From Talpa occidentalis (Eukaryota; Chordata; Mammalia; Eulipotyphla; Talpidae), in NCBI RefSeq assembly GCF_014898055.3, contig NW_023601754.1, positions 53,499,013 to 53,563,012 on the forward strand: a stretch of DNA of 64,000 bases. Reading direction: 5' to 3'. Under the pieces are notes generated by a model. The model saw nothing but the letters and a program-made list of their open reading frames with translations, was not told the DNA's origin and did not search any database. The first letter of the stretch is position 1; every line of letters begins with the position of its first letter. A program made the position numbers and the translations under genes. Positions 11,077 to 43,619 of the stretch are shown here, in pieces.

Positions 11077-13638
11077 GAGCCGCCGCGTCCGGGGCCTGCT
11101 TGCCTGCCCCCACAGTGCCTGCTGACCGCGGCTGGGAGCCCCCCAGTCTGCATCACTCCCTGGCGGGGTCCCTTTCTTTTGTGCTGAACTCCCCACTCAT
11201 CCCAGCAAGCTGCGCCCCAGATCTCCATGGACATCCGCTCCCAGCCCCTCCTCTCCCTATGACGGCAGGTGACTCCTGCCACCCTGGGCCCAGGCTGGCC
11301 CCGAGCCGGCTGGTGGCTTCAGCTGGCTGCCAGGGCGGTGCCACTGGTCCTGCTGATCTATCCACACCTGCAGCCTGCATCCCACAGCCCGTAGTGGGGT
11401 CACCGTTGCCAGCCCCACTCTCACCAAGTGCAGGTCATGAGATGCCTCCGTCGTGCGGGGGGCCCCCCCGCCAGCACTTGACCCCTGACCTTTGCCTGGG
11501 GATGCCTCTCAGTCCACCCCCTCACACCACTGGTGTGGCCCCAGCGTGGCCTCCACACTCCAGGCTGAGCGAGGCCGGTGGATGTGGTCAGCCACCTCGG
11601 GGGTGGTCAGGCAGGGTGGTTTCCGGGGCCTCTCGCTGCCAGAATGTCCTCCGGGGCACCTGCTCTGGGCCTGTGTTGGGTGCCTTGTCTGTGCTGTGGG
11701 CTGTGTGGGGGCTCTGTCTGTGGGGTGGGCCATACTGGGGGGCTGTGGGCTGTGTGGGGGGCTGTGACTCAGGGTTGACTACGGTCCTGTTGGGGATATG
11801 GACGGACACCTTGTCTGTTGGTGGACATTTGTCTCCCCCTCTGCCCGCTGTGAGCACCTGCTGACCCACACGTCGCCCTCTCTGGCCATGTCCAGCCTGA
11901 CCAGCATCCCACCCACACTCTTTGTGGAAGGAGTGGATGCCAGCCACACCCTCCCTGGGCATGGGGTGGGGGAGGCAGGCACTAGCACCCGCTGCCCCCT
12001 GGGGCCAGGGCAGCTCTCCCCCACTTCAGGTGCCCCCCCAGCCCTCCAGGTCGTTTGTCTGAAGGGGCAGCTTCCCATCCCCCTGGAGAGCGTCCCCTCA
12101 ACTCAAGGACAATCTAAGCTCACAACCTCCACGTGTCCACCACCTGCACCCGGTGACCCTGTGACAGAGAAGGATGGGCCTGGACAGCTCCCGGGACACC
12201 CTGGAGCAGAGCCACTCACCGCCTGGTGCCCACAGCGCCACAGCTCCCCAAAGCTGCTCACAGCCCCTCAGGGGCTGGAGATTCCCCTGCAGAGGCCCCT
12301 CTAGGGCGCACAGGAGAGAGATGGGCCCAGGCCTGGGGTGGGGGGACTCTGCCTCTGCTCCCGCCTCAGCCCTGCGGCCAGGTGGCCGCTGCCTTGGTCT
12401 CCTCCGACAGAGTGAACAGAAGGTTAATTCCAGGTCAGGGAACTTGGCACAAAATGAAGCCAACGCCGACCGACTGTGCCTCGGGCCACTCCAGGCTGTG
12501 AGGGCTGGCCAAGGGGACGTGGTGCTCCTGCCGCCCTCGCTCCAGGCTCACAGGCCACGAGCTGTCCGCCACGTGCTGACACAGTGGGGGGACCCCATGG
12601 AATTGTGGGCACAGGCCAGGGAAGGGCTAGAGGGACGGGCATTGGAAACAGGAGGGCGGGCCCTGCGGGGTCCCTGGTCCACACTGCAGCAAGGCCCGCC
12701 AGGAGCAGGCCTGGTGCCAGGGTGGCTGCAGTTGGTGCCCCTCTGTCGTGTGACGATGGCGCTGGGGGCAGCCTGTGGTCTTCCTCATTAGCACCAAGTG
12801 ACACAACCCCTGGGCTTTGCTTTAGAATCGCCTAGAGGAGGAGGGTGTGGGAGAAGCAAGGAGGAGTGAAGCAGCTGTTGACCCTGGGGCTGCTCCTGAG
12901 GGCTGGTTACGCTCCTCTGTCTGTTGCTCGTGTGCCTTTAAATTTCCGGAGTGAAAATGGGGGGAGAGAAGAAAGAGGACAGATGGAGGCCCAGAGGGTG
13001 GCCTGGCTGGGCTGAGCGGCTGGCGGGGTCTGGACACGGGGACCCGTGGGGCCGGCAGCCTGTGCCCAAGGAGCACCACCATCCCCGGCCCAGGCCAGGG
13101 TGGCCAGGGGAGACCAGTGACCGGGAGGCCCAGGTAACAGGAGGCCTGTTAGGATGACACCACTTCCGCTGCCCCCAGAGGGCCCTCTCTGTCCCTCTGC
13201 CAAGGGGCATTTGCCTTCCCCTGACGGGGCTCTCTGCGGTCTGATGGGGGAGAGGCAGGAGCCTGCGGCACAGGGAAACAGACCAGGAATGGCGCGTCCC
13301 CCAAGCAGCAGTATCCAGCAGTGTGGAGGGTGAGGGGGCAAGAGGACCACTTAGGAGTCTGAGGCACCGGCACTGACCTGGCACCTCTGACCCCAAGAGG
13401 CCCACTGGCCGGCCCAGCCCGGTGACCCCTGCCAAGCGCCCAGCCTGCAGGAGTGACCAGGCCGCCCCACCACTGAATCACTTGCTCCTGCTGATAAACA
13501 AAAGGCGGTGCAGGGAGAGGGAGCTGAGTGGGGACCCTGGCGAAGCCCCACCCAGAAGCCCCCCTTTCGGGCAAGCCCCGCCCCACCCACAAAGGTCTCT
13601 CCCAACCAAGCCCTGCCTGGAAGGCCCCAACTCAGAGC
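11077..13638. other. Intergenic DNA downstream of MRGPRD
   Basis: The first part is MRGPRD 3' UTR of unknown length. A G/T-rich local duplication lies at 11693-11760, where GCTGTGGGCTGTGTGGGG occurs twice about 49 bp apart. Past 13,540 there are degenerate forerunners of the minisatellite that follows. No further gene was recognised. Confidence 0.6.
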
Positions 13639-14070
13639 AAGCCCCGCCCCATCTGGAGAGGCTCCGCCCCTGCCCCGCCCAGAAGGCGCATCCTCTGGTA
13701 ATCCCCGCCCCGTCTGGAGAGGCTCCGCCCCTGCCCCGCCCAGAAGGTGCCGCCTCTGGGTAAGCCCCGCCCCGTCTGGAGAGGCTCCGCCCCTGCCCCG
13801 CCCAGAAGGTGCCGCCTCTGGGTAAGCCCCGCCCGTCTGGAGAGGCTCCGCCCCTGCCCCGCCCAGAAGGTGCCGCCTCTGGGTAAGCCCCGCCCCGTCC
13901 GGAGAGTCCCCGCCCCCTCCCCGCCCAGAAGGTGCCGCCTCTGGGTAAGCCCCGCCCCGTCCGGAGAGTCCCCGCCCCCTCCCCGCCCAGAAGGTGCCGC
14001 CTCTGGGTAAGCCCCGCCCCGTCTGGAGAGGCCCCGCCCCGGCTCGCCCCGGCCCCGCCCAGACAAGCCC
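13639..14070. repeat. 62-bp GC-box minisatellite, about 7 copies
   Basis: Tandem array with units starting at 13639, 13700, 13762, 13824, 13885, 13947 and 14009, so the period is 61-62 bp. Each unit runs AAGCCCCGCCCC, TCTGGAGAGG (or TCCGGAGAGT), CTCCGCCCCTGCCCCGCCC, AGAAGGTGCCGCCTCTGGGT. Each unit carries several CCGCCC boxes, the reverse complement of the Sp1/KLF GGGCGG site. Units differ by a few substitutions and single-base indels. Because 62 is not a multiple of 3 and the unit has no minus-strand stop, long meaningless open frames appear across it. Related, more diverged sequence extends back to about 13,540. Confidence 0.92.
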
Positions 14071-15434
14071 CGGCTGGCGCTCAGGCCGCACCACCTGAGG
14101 CTGCGCACCTGGCTGCGGGAGGGCGGGGCCGGGCGAGGCCAGAAGCCAGCGTGAGGCGGGGGCTCTGGGGCTCCCACTAGAGCGCCCCCCCTCCCCGCTG
14201 CCTGGCTCCGGCGCCCAGCTCTGGCCCGCACCGGGCGCCCGGGAAGGGCTGTGGCCGCTGGGGAGGGGCCTCGGCACAGGCCGGAGGAAGCAGAGGGACC
14301 CGCAGGCTCCAGACGCTGGGACCCCGCCTGCTGCCCTGCCGCTGCCCCCGGGGCTGCACGGGGCACTGGGGGTGGTTGCCTCACTATTCAGCTAATCCAG
14401 CCCCGCACAAACCCCCCGTGAGCGCCGGGGAGCCCCCAGAATCCTCCGTAAAACCAGCGTCAGGTTGGCATCCAGTGACGCCAGACAAGCCCAAGAGCAG
14501 GAACGAGGTGCTGCTCTGAAAACGGAAGAAATGAGGGCACAGGCTGCTCGGGGGCCCCAGGAGCTCTTGGTGGGAGGCACCGGTTTCCTGTGACGTGCCC
14601 ACAGAGCGGCTTTCCACACGCAAGATCATGCCCTGACAGCCCCGGGCCCGACGCCTAGAGCAGGCCGGCAGGGCTGCCTCCCCTGGGGCCCCAGGAGAGA
14701 ACCCGTTCCCTGCTGGAGCCCACCCTGGCGGGCGCCCCTTCCTCCATCTTCGCCAGCAGAGCAGGGCATCTTCCAGTCACCCCGGTTGGGTCACCATGTC
14801 GGCTCTCCTGCCTCTCAGCTCACACACCTGCTGATTTGTTGGGTCCACCTGGGTAATCGGGAATAATCTCGCCTTGACTTGTCTGTAAAGTCTTTCCCCC
14901 TCGTGTTTACAGACGAGGACATGAACGTCTTGGGAGGGGGCATTAGTCTGCCCACTGCACTGTGAAAATGGCCTGCCCCTAGAGACAGGCCCGACAGACC
15001 CGGGGCGCGTTCCCCAAGGCAGCCGGGGTCCCTGCCCGTCAGCTGCCTGTGAAGCCACAGGCCGCCTCGCCCTGCCCGCACGCACACGTTTTCCCTCAGC
15101 AGTTAGCGCTCCGCTCTAGACTTAACATAGAACCGAAGATCTCCAGGTGCAGGGGGAACGTTGAAACACGAGACAAGATGTCAAAGCAAAGAGGAGCGAG
15201 GAGCCCAGGGGCAGGAAGCCAGCAGGTGCCGAGGGGACCCGGCAGCAGGGGAAGACAATGCCCCCAACTCTGGGCTGAAAATTATTTTCAACCGAGGAGT
15301 CACGTGTCAATCCAAATGTGAGGCTACAGAGAAGGCCTCAGAAAGGCAGTCACTCTCTCTTAGGAAGCCACTAACAGCAAAAACCAAGAAACTGAAAAAC
15401 GGGTGAGAGTGGGGATGAGTCCATGAAAGCACGT
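14071..15434. other. Intergenic DNA, GC-rich then mixed
   Basis: CpG-rich to about 14,400, continuing the composition of the minisatellite, then ordinary intergenic sequence. No gene, RNA or recognisable repeat. Confidence 0.5.
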
Positions 15435-15605
15435 AGAAAACTAAGCAGATAATGGGCCTCCCCTGGTGGCGCAGCGGTTCAGCGCCGGGTTGCAAGGCTG
15501 CCCGCAGCCTCTGCAGCGCCGGTTCGTTCCCCGGCCGCCGGGCGAGGGTCCCACAAAAATAAATAAATAAATCTAAAAAAAGAAAAAAGAAAACTAAGCA
15601 GATAA
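15435..15605 (+). mobile_element. Young short tRNA-derived SINE with 18-bp target-site duplication
   Basis: The direct repeats 15435-15452 and 15588-15605 are identical over 18 bp (starting AGAAAACTAAGC), so insertion is recent. The element (15453-15587) begins GGGCCTCCCCTGGTGGCGCA. It has a pol III A box (TGGCGCAGCGGTT) and a B box (GGTTCGTTCCC), then passes directly from GGGTCCCAC into an AAATAAATAAATCT tail. It lacks the roughly 150-bp body present in the longer copies of this window. Its head is closest to the copy at 49.8 kb. Confidence 0.9.
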
Positions 15606-17660
15606 GAGAAAAAAGACAATAACTCTCGGGGGGCGGGCACAGAGTTGCATGAGAAATGAAATGTCATCCGAGTCCATTCCCACGACTGTCCTCTGTCCTG
15701 ACCTGTCCTCCCAGGTGGCCCATCCATGGCCGTCAGTACGGTGCGGAGCAGGTGAAACCCTCTTCCCCGCTGGGGGGGATGGGATAGAATGGCCCAGCAC
15801 CCAGCTCCCTCCCAAGCTTCCAACTTCCACACCAACCCGCCTTCTCAACACCCGGACACGCCCTCGCGGGTGTGTGACAGGCCATGCGCGCAGCGCCTGG
15901 AGACAGAGACCTTGAATCTGCGCAGACCCGGCTCCGGCCTCTCCTCTCCCGGCCGCCTCCACCCCAGGACCTGCAGCCCCGACCTCCCCCCGGCCTGGGC
16001 CTGCAGCCAGGAGGCCCCTGAGCCTCTCCGTTCCTCATCTCTCTCGTCCTGTAGGTTCCAACCCAGAATACACCCCACATCCCCCCAGTCCTCTCTATCG
16101 GCCCCTCGCTCTCCCTGTCTCTGCCTCGACCCCCACGATCCCTTCGCTACAAGCCCCGGGGGCCTGCCAAGGACCCTCCGACAGCGACAGCGGGGCTCAG
16201 CACAGAACCCAAACTCCCCCTGAGATCCTGCCCCTACCCCCATGACTCCGTCCCGTCCACACACCACTGCGGACGCCGCGGCAGCAGCAGCGCCCACCCC
16301 CTCACTCGGGGCGCGCACCAGTCCTCTCCCGACCCCGAAGGTCCCTCCTCGGGGCCTCTCCTGTGCATTTTCCTTCTCAACTCCAGACCTCAGTTCCGCG
16401 GCTGCCCCCGAGCGTCTCCTCTCCGAGGGCCGCTCAGACCAGGACCCTCCACCGCCTGCCACCTTCTGAGATGCTCTTACCCGCCATCGCCCCCCGCCCC
16501 ACCCGACCTCCCTTCCAGAACACACCAGCCCTCAGAGCTCAGGCGCCCCCCCCCCCGTGGGCGCCCCTCGCTCGCCGCACCCAGCGCCCGGGGCCTGTCA
16601 AAGGAAACGTTTCATCGTCTCGGGCACCGGCCCTGCCGCACTGCTCGGGGCAAAGGGGCAAGGAAGCGGGCGTGCGCCGGGGTGAGGCTCTTCCTAGACG
16701 CGGACGCGAGCGTGCCGGGCCGTGGCCGGAGGTGCGTCACGAGGCGCTGGCTGCTTTTGATGGTTTCTCAACCATGTAAAACATAAAACCCATTCCCCGC
16801 GCGTGGGTCACCAGGGAGGGCGACCGGCTGGCCGGGCTGCCGTGTGTCGGGCTCCCACCGCATCTGAGACGTTGGGAAGACGGCTTCCGTCCAGGCGGGG
16901 AGAGGCGCGCGCTTCAGTGACAGCTGAGACAAACATCAAAACCACGCGGAGATGGTTTCAGCACATGAAGTGAGAACAGCAGAACACAGTTTCTGAGCAA
17001 CTTGACGGCGACGATGTAAATAAAACGGCGGGAGCACTCGGGGGGCCGCCGGCCAGGCCCTGGGAGCGCTGAGCGGGGTGAGCGCGCCGGGGGTTTTATC
17101 AGGGGCCCTTCAAACGCTGCTTCACGAGGAATCGGCGTGGTTCTTGGCTCCTGCTGTAAGAGGACATTCCAGAGGCTGGGAGAAGCAGCAGAGCCAGGAA
17201 TTCGAGGCCCAGCTCTGGGCCCTTCCTGTCCTGGGGCCCTGACCGCTCCCGGCAGGGCGTTCAGCAGGGGCTCCACGGTGGGGACCGTCGAGCCCTCCAC
17301 TGCCTCGCCCCGTCCCTGTGCCTTGCCTGGGCCTCCTCTGTCACGTCCCCTCACAGCCACCACCACGGCTGTCTCCCACGCACCTCCTCAGCCTGCCAGC
17401 AAGCCCGGCTGCTCCCAGCCTCAGGCCCGGCCCCTCCCTCTCAGGGCAGCCTCCGTGCGCAGAGTGGAGCACGGAGGCTGGGCCAGACTGTGGGGCCGGC
17501 CAGTCTGCTCACTGGCCCCGGCCTCTGTGCCCTCAGCTGAGAAGCCGAGGCCACCCTGACAGGACAGGGGAAGGGTTACAGGGCGGAGCCTTCCAGAGAG
17601 CCTGGCTCAAGGGGGCCCTGGAGGCTTCAGCCACTGCTGCTTTCAGGAAGTCCTGGGACA
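15606..17660. other. Intergenic DNA with a C-rich, CpG-containing part
   Basis: 15.8-16.7 kb is C-rich on this strand with many CpGs and open frames of biased composition (Pro/Ser/Arg). I do not recognise a protein or promoter. No splice-consistent gene was found. Confidence 0.45.
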
Positions 17661-17664
17661 CAGA

Positions 17665-18183
17665 ATGGCCACGTGACCCAGCAATTCCGCTCCAAGGCAG
17701 AGACCCGAGTGGAAGCATGTTCACGGACACGCTCATGCACACGTGTGCATGGCAGCGCTGTTCACCACAGCCAAAAAGCGGGAACGTGCAAATGCCGGTC
17801 CAGGCGTAGGTAAACAAACATGGCCGTGCAAGCCATGGAACTGCATCCAGCAGCAGCTGGGTGAGACCGGACACGGGGTGAGCCTGGAGACCAGCGTCCT
17901 CGTGAGGACGCAGACACTAGAGACCAGCATGCGGGTCCGGCTCTGTGAGACTCCACCGTGGGCAGGTGCAGAGGGGCGGAGCTGGATTCTCAGGCTCAAG
18001 CTGCAGGGAAGAGCAGGGGTAGGGAGTGGCTGCTAGTGGGCACGGCTTCATCTCAAGGGGCGAAATGTTCTGGAACTAGATGGAGGTCATGGTTGAACAA
18101 TATTATTAATGTATCAAATGCCACCAACTTGTTTACTTTTAATGTTTGATTTTATGGTGTGTGAATTTTACCTTAAAAAAAAG
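17665..18183 (+). mobile_element. LINE-1 3' end fragment
   Basis: This carries the classic L1 3' landmarks in sense order: GTGACCCAGCAATTCCGCTC near 17684, GGCAGCGCTGTTCACCACAG near 17750, CCAAAAAGCGGGAACGTGCA near 17772, and the 3' UTR end TGGTGTGTGAATTTTACCTT followed by an A-run near 18,175. It is 5'-truncated and diverged, so it is immobile. Confidence 0.8.
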
Positions 18184-21100
18184 CCCAGCAGGAGCTGGCC
18201 TGGAGGTGGGGCAGCAGCTGCAGGTGCATCAAGCACTGTTCCTTCCACACTTCTTTCTGCCCTCGGAGCTGGCCTTGTCTGCAGACAGCCTCACAGTCAC
18301 AAAAGGGCTGCAGGTTCCCAGGCATCACGTCTCCACACAGCACTGAGAAGGCGGCGAGGAGGCCAGAGTGCCTGGAGCAGGCCCCTCCTCACTACCTCCT
18401 GTCAGTGGTCTCTGGGAAATGACTTCCCCTCCACCACTCACTGGCCGGGTTCAGGCTGCAGCCCCCCAGAACCGACCGTGGTCAAGGGGAGTAGGATTGC
18501 CCCACTGACTCCCCTCACTCTAGCACACACCCTGGGCCCCAGGCATCACACCTCGACCCACGGGTGCCCTTAGCCAGGCTGATGCTGCCAACCGCTTCCC
18601 CCAGCAAGCAAGGTGCAGGACACAGGAGACAGTGTGCCCAGCAATCTCACAAACACACCCCGATATCCCCCCCAATAAACATGCAGCAACACCTCTCATA
18701 AGATAGTCCTGAGTCAGTGGGAGGGGAGCTGAACAGCGTCAGGGCGCAAGGTGGTCACTGTCCCTCCAGGTATGGCCTATGGGGGGCTGATGGAGGCTGA
18801 GCAAATGCCAGCTCTGGGCTGCAAACAAGTGTCTGCCTGACCCCAAAACTGAGCCAGAGGACAAAGGTCACCGGAGCCGCGGCCCCCAGGCAAGGGGGTG
18901 TCCTCAGAATCTCCACATCCCTCTGTGCTCTGCCCCAACCCTTGAGCCCCAGAACCATGAGCGAGATAAAAGGATGTTTATGCCGGAGTTGGGGCAGCTT
19001 GTTTTGCTGCCATGGCAACGGGCGCAGCCTTCCCTCCCGTGACGGATTTCCAAGGGCAGCCTGTTTCCAAGGGCAGCCTGGCCCCCTGGTCCTCTCACCC
19101 CCGGGAGGAGCGGCTTCCTGCCCTGACCGCCCCCCTGTCTGTTTTCTGGAATACAAGTGAGTTCGTCCTCTTCGGAGTGTGGTCCCAGGTTCTTAAGACT
19201 TTTCCTATTGTTTGTGTCACTGCTGAGGGTTGGGTCAGAGTTGAGGGGGGATAAGCATGAAGCCGCAAGTCACCCTAACCAGAAGTCTACTTGTGCCTCC
19301 CACACAATGGGCCCTTGGGCCTGACCCCCGCGGCCTCACCAGGCCAGAACAAGGAACAGCAACCGTTGCTTCTAAGCAAGAGGTGGCGGAGCGTGAGCTC
19401 GGCTGGAAGTGGATGGCTGCGTGTCTGCACTGTGAGCCAGGAAGGGGGTTCACAGTGCCCCCGACTTCAACTGCAGCTCCCCAAATTAAAGGGATCTTCC
19501 CGGTCATCCAGAGAGAGGCCAGGCTCCGCTCCCTGGCTCTAAGTGCTGGCACCAGGAGGAGACACGGCCCACAAGCCAGAGCCCCATCCTCCCCACTCAA
19601 GGACGGGCCCCCGACATGCCTTCGCTCAGCCAAGAGTAAGGACCAGAAGCCCCCACGCCGGCTCAGCTGCGCGGCCTGGTCCCGCACTCCCACGCTCCCC
19701 AGGACCTCCATCTGCCCAGGGCCACAGCAGCTCTGAAGCACCTCTGTGCACAGCAGAAACCGGGATGGCCAGAAATTAGGTGGCCACAGCCAGGGTGCAT
19801 GACTTGACAGGCAGGACACAGGTGGACCGCAGCCGCCATTCACCCCCAAACCCCACCTGCGCTATCTAGCCAGCGGCCTGCTCTGTCCGCCAAAAAGGGG
19901 ACCGGGGCACTGTGAATGCAAGCTGCCCACCGTGGGGCCGGGGCCGAACGGGAACAGGGTGTGAGAGACCCTGAGGCGGGGTTCGAGTCTCTGGGTCCCG
20001 AGATCGAGCTCACATCGGGAGAGAATCCAGGCGCGGCTGCCGAGAAGATCCCCCCGGAGGTGGAGACGCCAGGGCGGTGGCTCCAGGGGCTTCGAGCACA
20101 CGCCCCCCACCCAGAGCACGTGCAGAGACGGTCCCGGACCACGGAGGCGCTGCCCCGGGAGCCCAAGGCTGCTGCGCCCTCTGAGCCAGTGGACCCCGCA
20201 TAGAAAGGGGGGCCCGAGCCACACGCCCCTCTCAACGGGCGCGGGACGCGCGTGACGAAGGCCAGAGCGTGGTCGGGACCATAAAGGTGAAAACAGAGCA
20301 AAGTACTTAAAATAACCGGCGACACCGAAGAACGAAGCGAGGTTTCCCGGTGAAGGGGGCGGGGAGAGGAGCAGGGGCCCGGGGGGCCCGAGGGACGACC
20401 GCGGGCATCGAACAGATTAAAGTAAAAAGGCGTGAGACCAAAAAAACGCATAGAAAGTGTGTAAGTAAATAAAATCTGCCCACACACTCAGGCCAGGAGG
20501 GATTTCCTCAGCTGACGCTGCCCACGGGCTTGGGGGGCCGGGGGTGCGACCCGGCACCCCTGAATTCATACCGCACCCGCAGGGGGGCTCCGACAGCATG
20601 AAGCCCCACCTCAGCAGAGCCCAGCGGGGCAACTCCTTGGCGGGGGGGGGGGGGGGGGGGGGCAAGGGAAGCGGGGAGGGGGGAGCTGAGCGGGGCCCCA
20701 GGGGAAGGGGCGTCGCCCTGGAGAGGGTGGGCAGCCAGAGCGGGAGGGGAGCGCGGTCGGGGTGATTCACGCGCCGGACAGCCCATCCTGGCGGCGTCCG
20801 AGATCCATGCCCGGCCAGGGGACAAGTCGGCTCACCGGCTCCACTTTCCTCCAGGCAGAGACGTTTCCAGACCAAATAAGGCTGCAGCTTCAGCGGCGCT
20901 GCTGGCACAGAGCACAGCTCCTTGTAAGTGGCAGGCCTGAAGCTTCCTGGTGCCATCAGCCCCTCCTGTCCCCCCGGGTAACGCTCCAAACACCCCAGGT
21001 AAACACAGGAGGGCCGGCCGGGCCCGGCTCCGCCACTGCCACCGGCCTCGTGCGGGGGCGCCGTGGGCTGACCCCTCCCAGGTGCCGCCTCCTCTCCTCC

Positions 21101-23170
21101 CACCTCCCCGCTGATGGCAGCCACGGGCCTTTCCTGGGGGCTGGAGGCACCTCGTTTTGGGGGCCCGCGCGTTTAGAGCATCTCGTCAGAGAGACACCTC
21201 CCGCCGTCTCCCGCTTCACGGCTGAAGATGCCGAGGCGCAGTCACAGCCCGTCGGGGAGCAAACCCGCGGTGAACCCCAGGCTCCCTCCCGCACCGTTTC
21301 TCCCTGCGCCCGGAGGAAAACACAGCCCCCCACCCGCGTCCCCGGGGAGGGCGGGCCAGCACCGCGCCCTCGCTGGCCGGGAAGTCTTGGCTAGAGATGT
21401 TTTTTCCCATTTTCTTGGGCGCCCCGTCCTGGCCAAAGCGGGGATGTTTTTCGAGCCACCAGCTACAAACATTTTCCTAACAAGGTCTCCCTGGAGGAGA
21501 GATGGAAACTGTGATATTTCAACCATGCGTCCAGCCCAGCTTGCGAGGAGGTCGGTGGGGTGGGGGGAGCCCTCCAGGGCGGACGTGGGCGGCTGACCCC
21601 AGACCGCGCGGCTCGGCACCGCCAGGGGGCACCGCCAGGGGCCTGCCAGCCGCAGAGCCTTCTCGGCACAGCCGGGGCTGGGGAGCCCGCGCCTGAACCT
21701 GGCCTTGCTGCGGCCGGAGGCCCGGTCCCCTGACCGCCGGGCTGAGGGCGCCGGCTGAGGGCGCGTGGCCGGCGTCTGGGGCCAGGGCTCACTCCCACGA
21801 AGGCTGAGGGACAGGCCGGTGCTGCCACCAGGCCCTCGACAAGCACACGGTGGAGCCCCAAATGCCGCCTCCCGCCCCCGCCATCAGCTGTCCACACTCC
21901 CTGCCCGCCAAGCGTCCTGAGGCAGACTCTGCACCTCCATAAACCACTGACAGGACGGGGCGGGCCCACACACACAGGCCGCCCTTCTGGAAATACCCAG
22001 TCCCCAGCCCCGTGGCAGGAGCTGGCGAGGCCAGCGTCTGGCAAAGGGGAGCGGGAGGGGCACAGCGAGGGGGTCAGGCCAGGGCGGGCGTGGGGGGACA
22101 TCCAACCCAGGAGGTGGCACTGAGAGGACATCAGGGGCTGTCCCCGGAGAGGGTGACACGCGAGGACATTGGGGGCAGTGCCCCTCGAGAGGCTACTCAG
22201 CACCGGCCAGACCAGAGAGGTCAAGGGCGCGGCCCAGCAGGGACCAGCTCCTCCAGCGCCGACTACGGTGCACGAGGGGCTGGGGGCGGCCCCAGGTGGG
22301 GGAGCTGAGCCCACCGAGGCCCGGGCACGCGGGGGCGGGAGGGCAGGTGGGGGCGGGGTGGAGGGCAGACGGCCGGCCCTCAGGCCTGGGGGGAGGGCGG
22401 TGGCCGCCACAGCCCCTCGCCACCCCTGCTCCCCTTAGTCTCGCTGTCGCCCCACCCGACCCGACACCCCGGCAGGTCTCAACTCTGAGCGTCCCCATCT
22501 GGAATTTCTGCCAAACGGCACAGGTTCCCCTGCCCAGTCATCTGGCAGCAGGACAGGCGCCCCAGCAGGCGCCACCGGGCTCTGAGCCGGGGAAGGTGGC
22601 ACCGTCACGAAGGGAGAAAACGCGCTTCAGACACGGAACTACTCGCTGCGGGCTGTGTGCAAACTTTCAATTGGTTTTTAAAGATTTTATCCCTTTACAC
22701 AAGTCGATCCCGAGGCCGAAACGGCACATCCTCTAAGGTTTTCTCACGCAAGGTCCGCGGCAGAGGTCAGCCGGAGGGAGGTGTAGCCACGCAGTCCCCG
22801 GGACATGGGGACAGCTCCCCGGACCTGCCCAGGACCCAGTGCAGGACGGGCTGGGACCACCAGGAGCCCCGGGGCCTCATGGGAGCAGGCGGCCCCTGCA
22901 GCACCCGGGAAGAGACAGAAGGACCGAGGCCGTGGGGAGCCACCGCCCCCATGGGCTGAGAGCGGGCAGCCCGGGTGGGGGGGTCCCCCGATGGAGTCTG
23001 TGCGCAGGCGTGTCTCCAGGGACGGGGCACACAGGGCTCCCGGCACCGGCAGCACCCCGCGGGGGCCGGGGCTGGGGTCCACTGTCACGGGGGGTGGCTC
23101 GGCGGACAGGACCCTCTCGGCGAGGCCGTGGGCCGCCTGCCCGCCACACTGTCCTCAGGGGCCCGGGCCC
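18184..23170. other. Intergenic DNA and probable IGHMBP2 3' UTR
   Basis: No gene was recognised. A 21-base G homopolymer lies at 20642-20662, and CpG-rich patches occur at about 19.9-21.7 kb. The part next to 23,170 should hold the IGHMBP2 3' UTR, read on the minus strand. A weak GATAAA (minus strand, 22686-22691) about 480 nt past the stop codon is the only signal-like hexamer I noticed. Its use is unproven. Confidence 0.45.
20642..20662 (+). repeat. Poly-G homopolymer (21 nt)
   Basis: An uninterrupted run of 21 G. Such runs are prone to slippage, sequencing-length error and G-quadruplex formation. Confidence 0.9.
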
Positions 23171-37257
<14,087 letters not shown>

Positions 37258-37410
37258 CGCTGCCGCCGGCCTAGGCCCAAAGACGCCGCGGCCCAGCTGC
37301 CCCGCGCGGGCCGTGTTCCCCACCGGACCCAGTGCGTCGACGTACAAGGTTCGCGCCGTTTCCGCTTCCGCCCCGCGTCCACATCCGCTTCCGGCCGAGG
37401 CCGTGGAAAG
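37258..37410. promoter_or_regulatory. Bidirectional CpG promoter, IGHMBP2 / MRPL21
   Basis: Only 153 bp separate the two start codons, which point away from each other. The interval is CpG-rich and has no TATA box. It contains ETS-type cores CTTCCG at 37365-37370 and CTTCCGG at 37388-37394, both common in housekeeping and mitochondrial-gene promoters. A YY1-type motif AAGATGGCGGC at 37408-37418 overlaps the MRPL21 start codon. The two transcription start sites must lie inside this short interval or overlap the first coding exons. Confidence 0.85.
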
Positions 37411-43571
<6,161 letters not shown>

Positions 43572-43594
43572 CGGTGGTGCCTGCGGGCTGTGGG

Positions 43595-43600
43595 AATAAA
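43595..43600 (+). terminator. MRPL21 polyadenylation signal
   Basis: A canonical AATAAA 24 nt after the MRPL21 stop codon, followed within about 30 nt by GT-rich sequence (GGTGTCTGTGTCCTG). This gives an unusually short 3' UTR. Confidence 0.85.
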
Positions 43601-43619
43601 CTCGCGGGAGACCCGGTGT

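Noticed and set aside
13639..14070. CRISPR-like repeat array
   Set aside because: The units are directly tandem without unique spacers, in a mammalian genome. It is a minisatellite.
13351..14384. Repetitive proteins of 308 and 250 residues on the minus strand
   Set aside because: They are a read-through of the 62-bp minisatellite, whose unit cycles through all three frames without a stop.
15453..15540. A tRNA gene at the A/B-box sequence
   Set aside because: The pol III boxes belong to a SINE head. There is no cloverleaf with an anticodon arm, and an A-rich tail plus target-site duplication are present.
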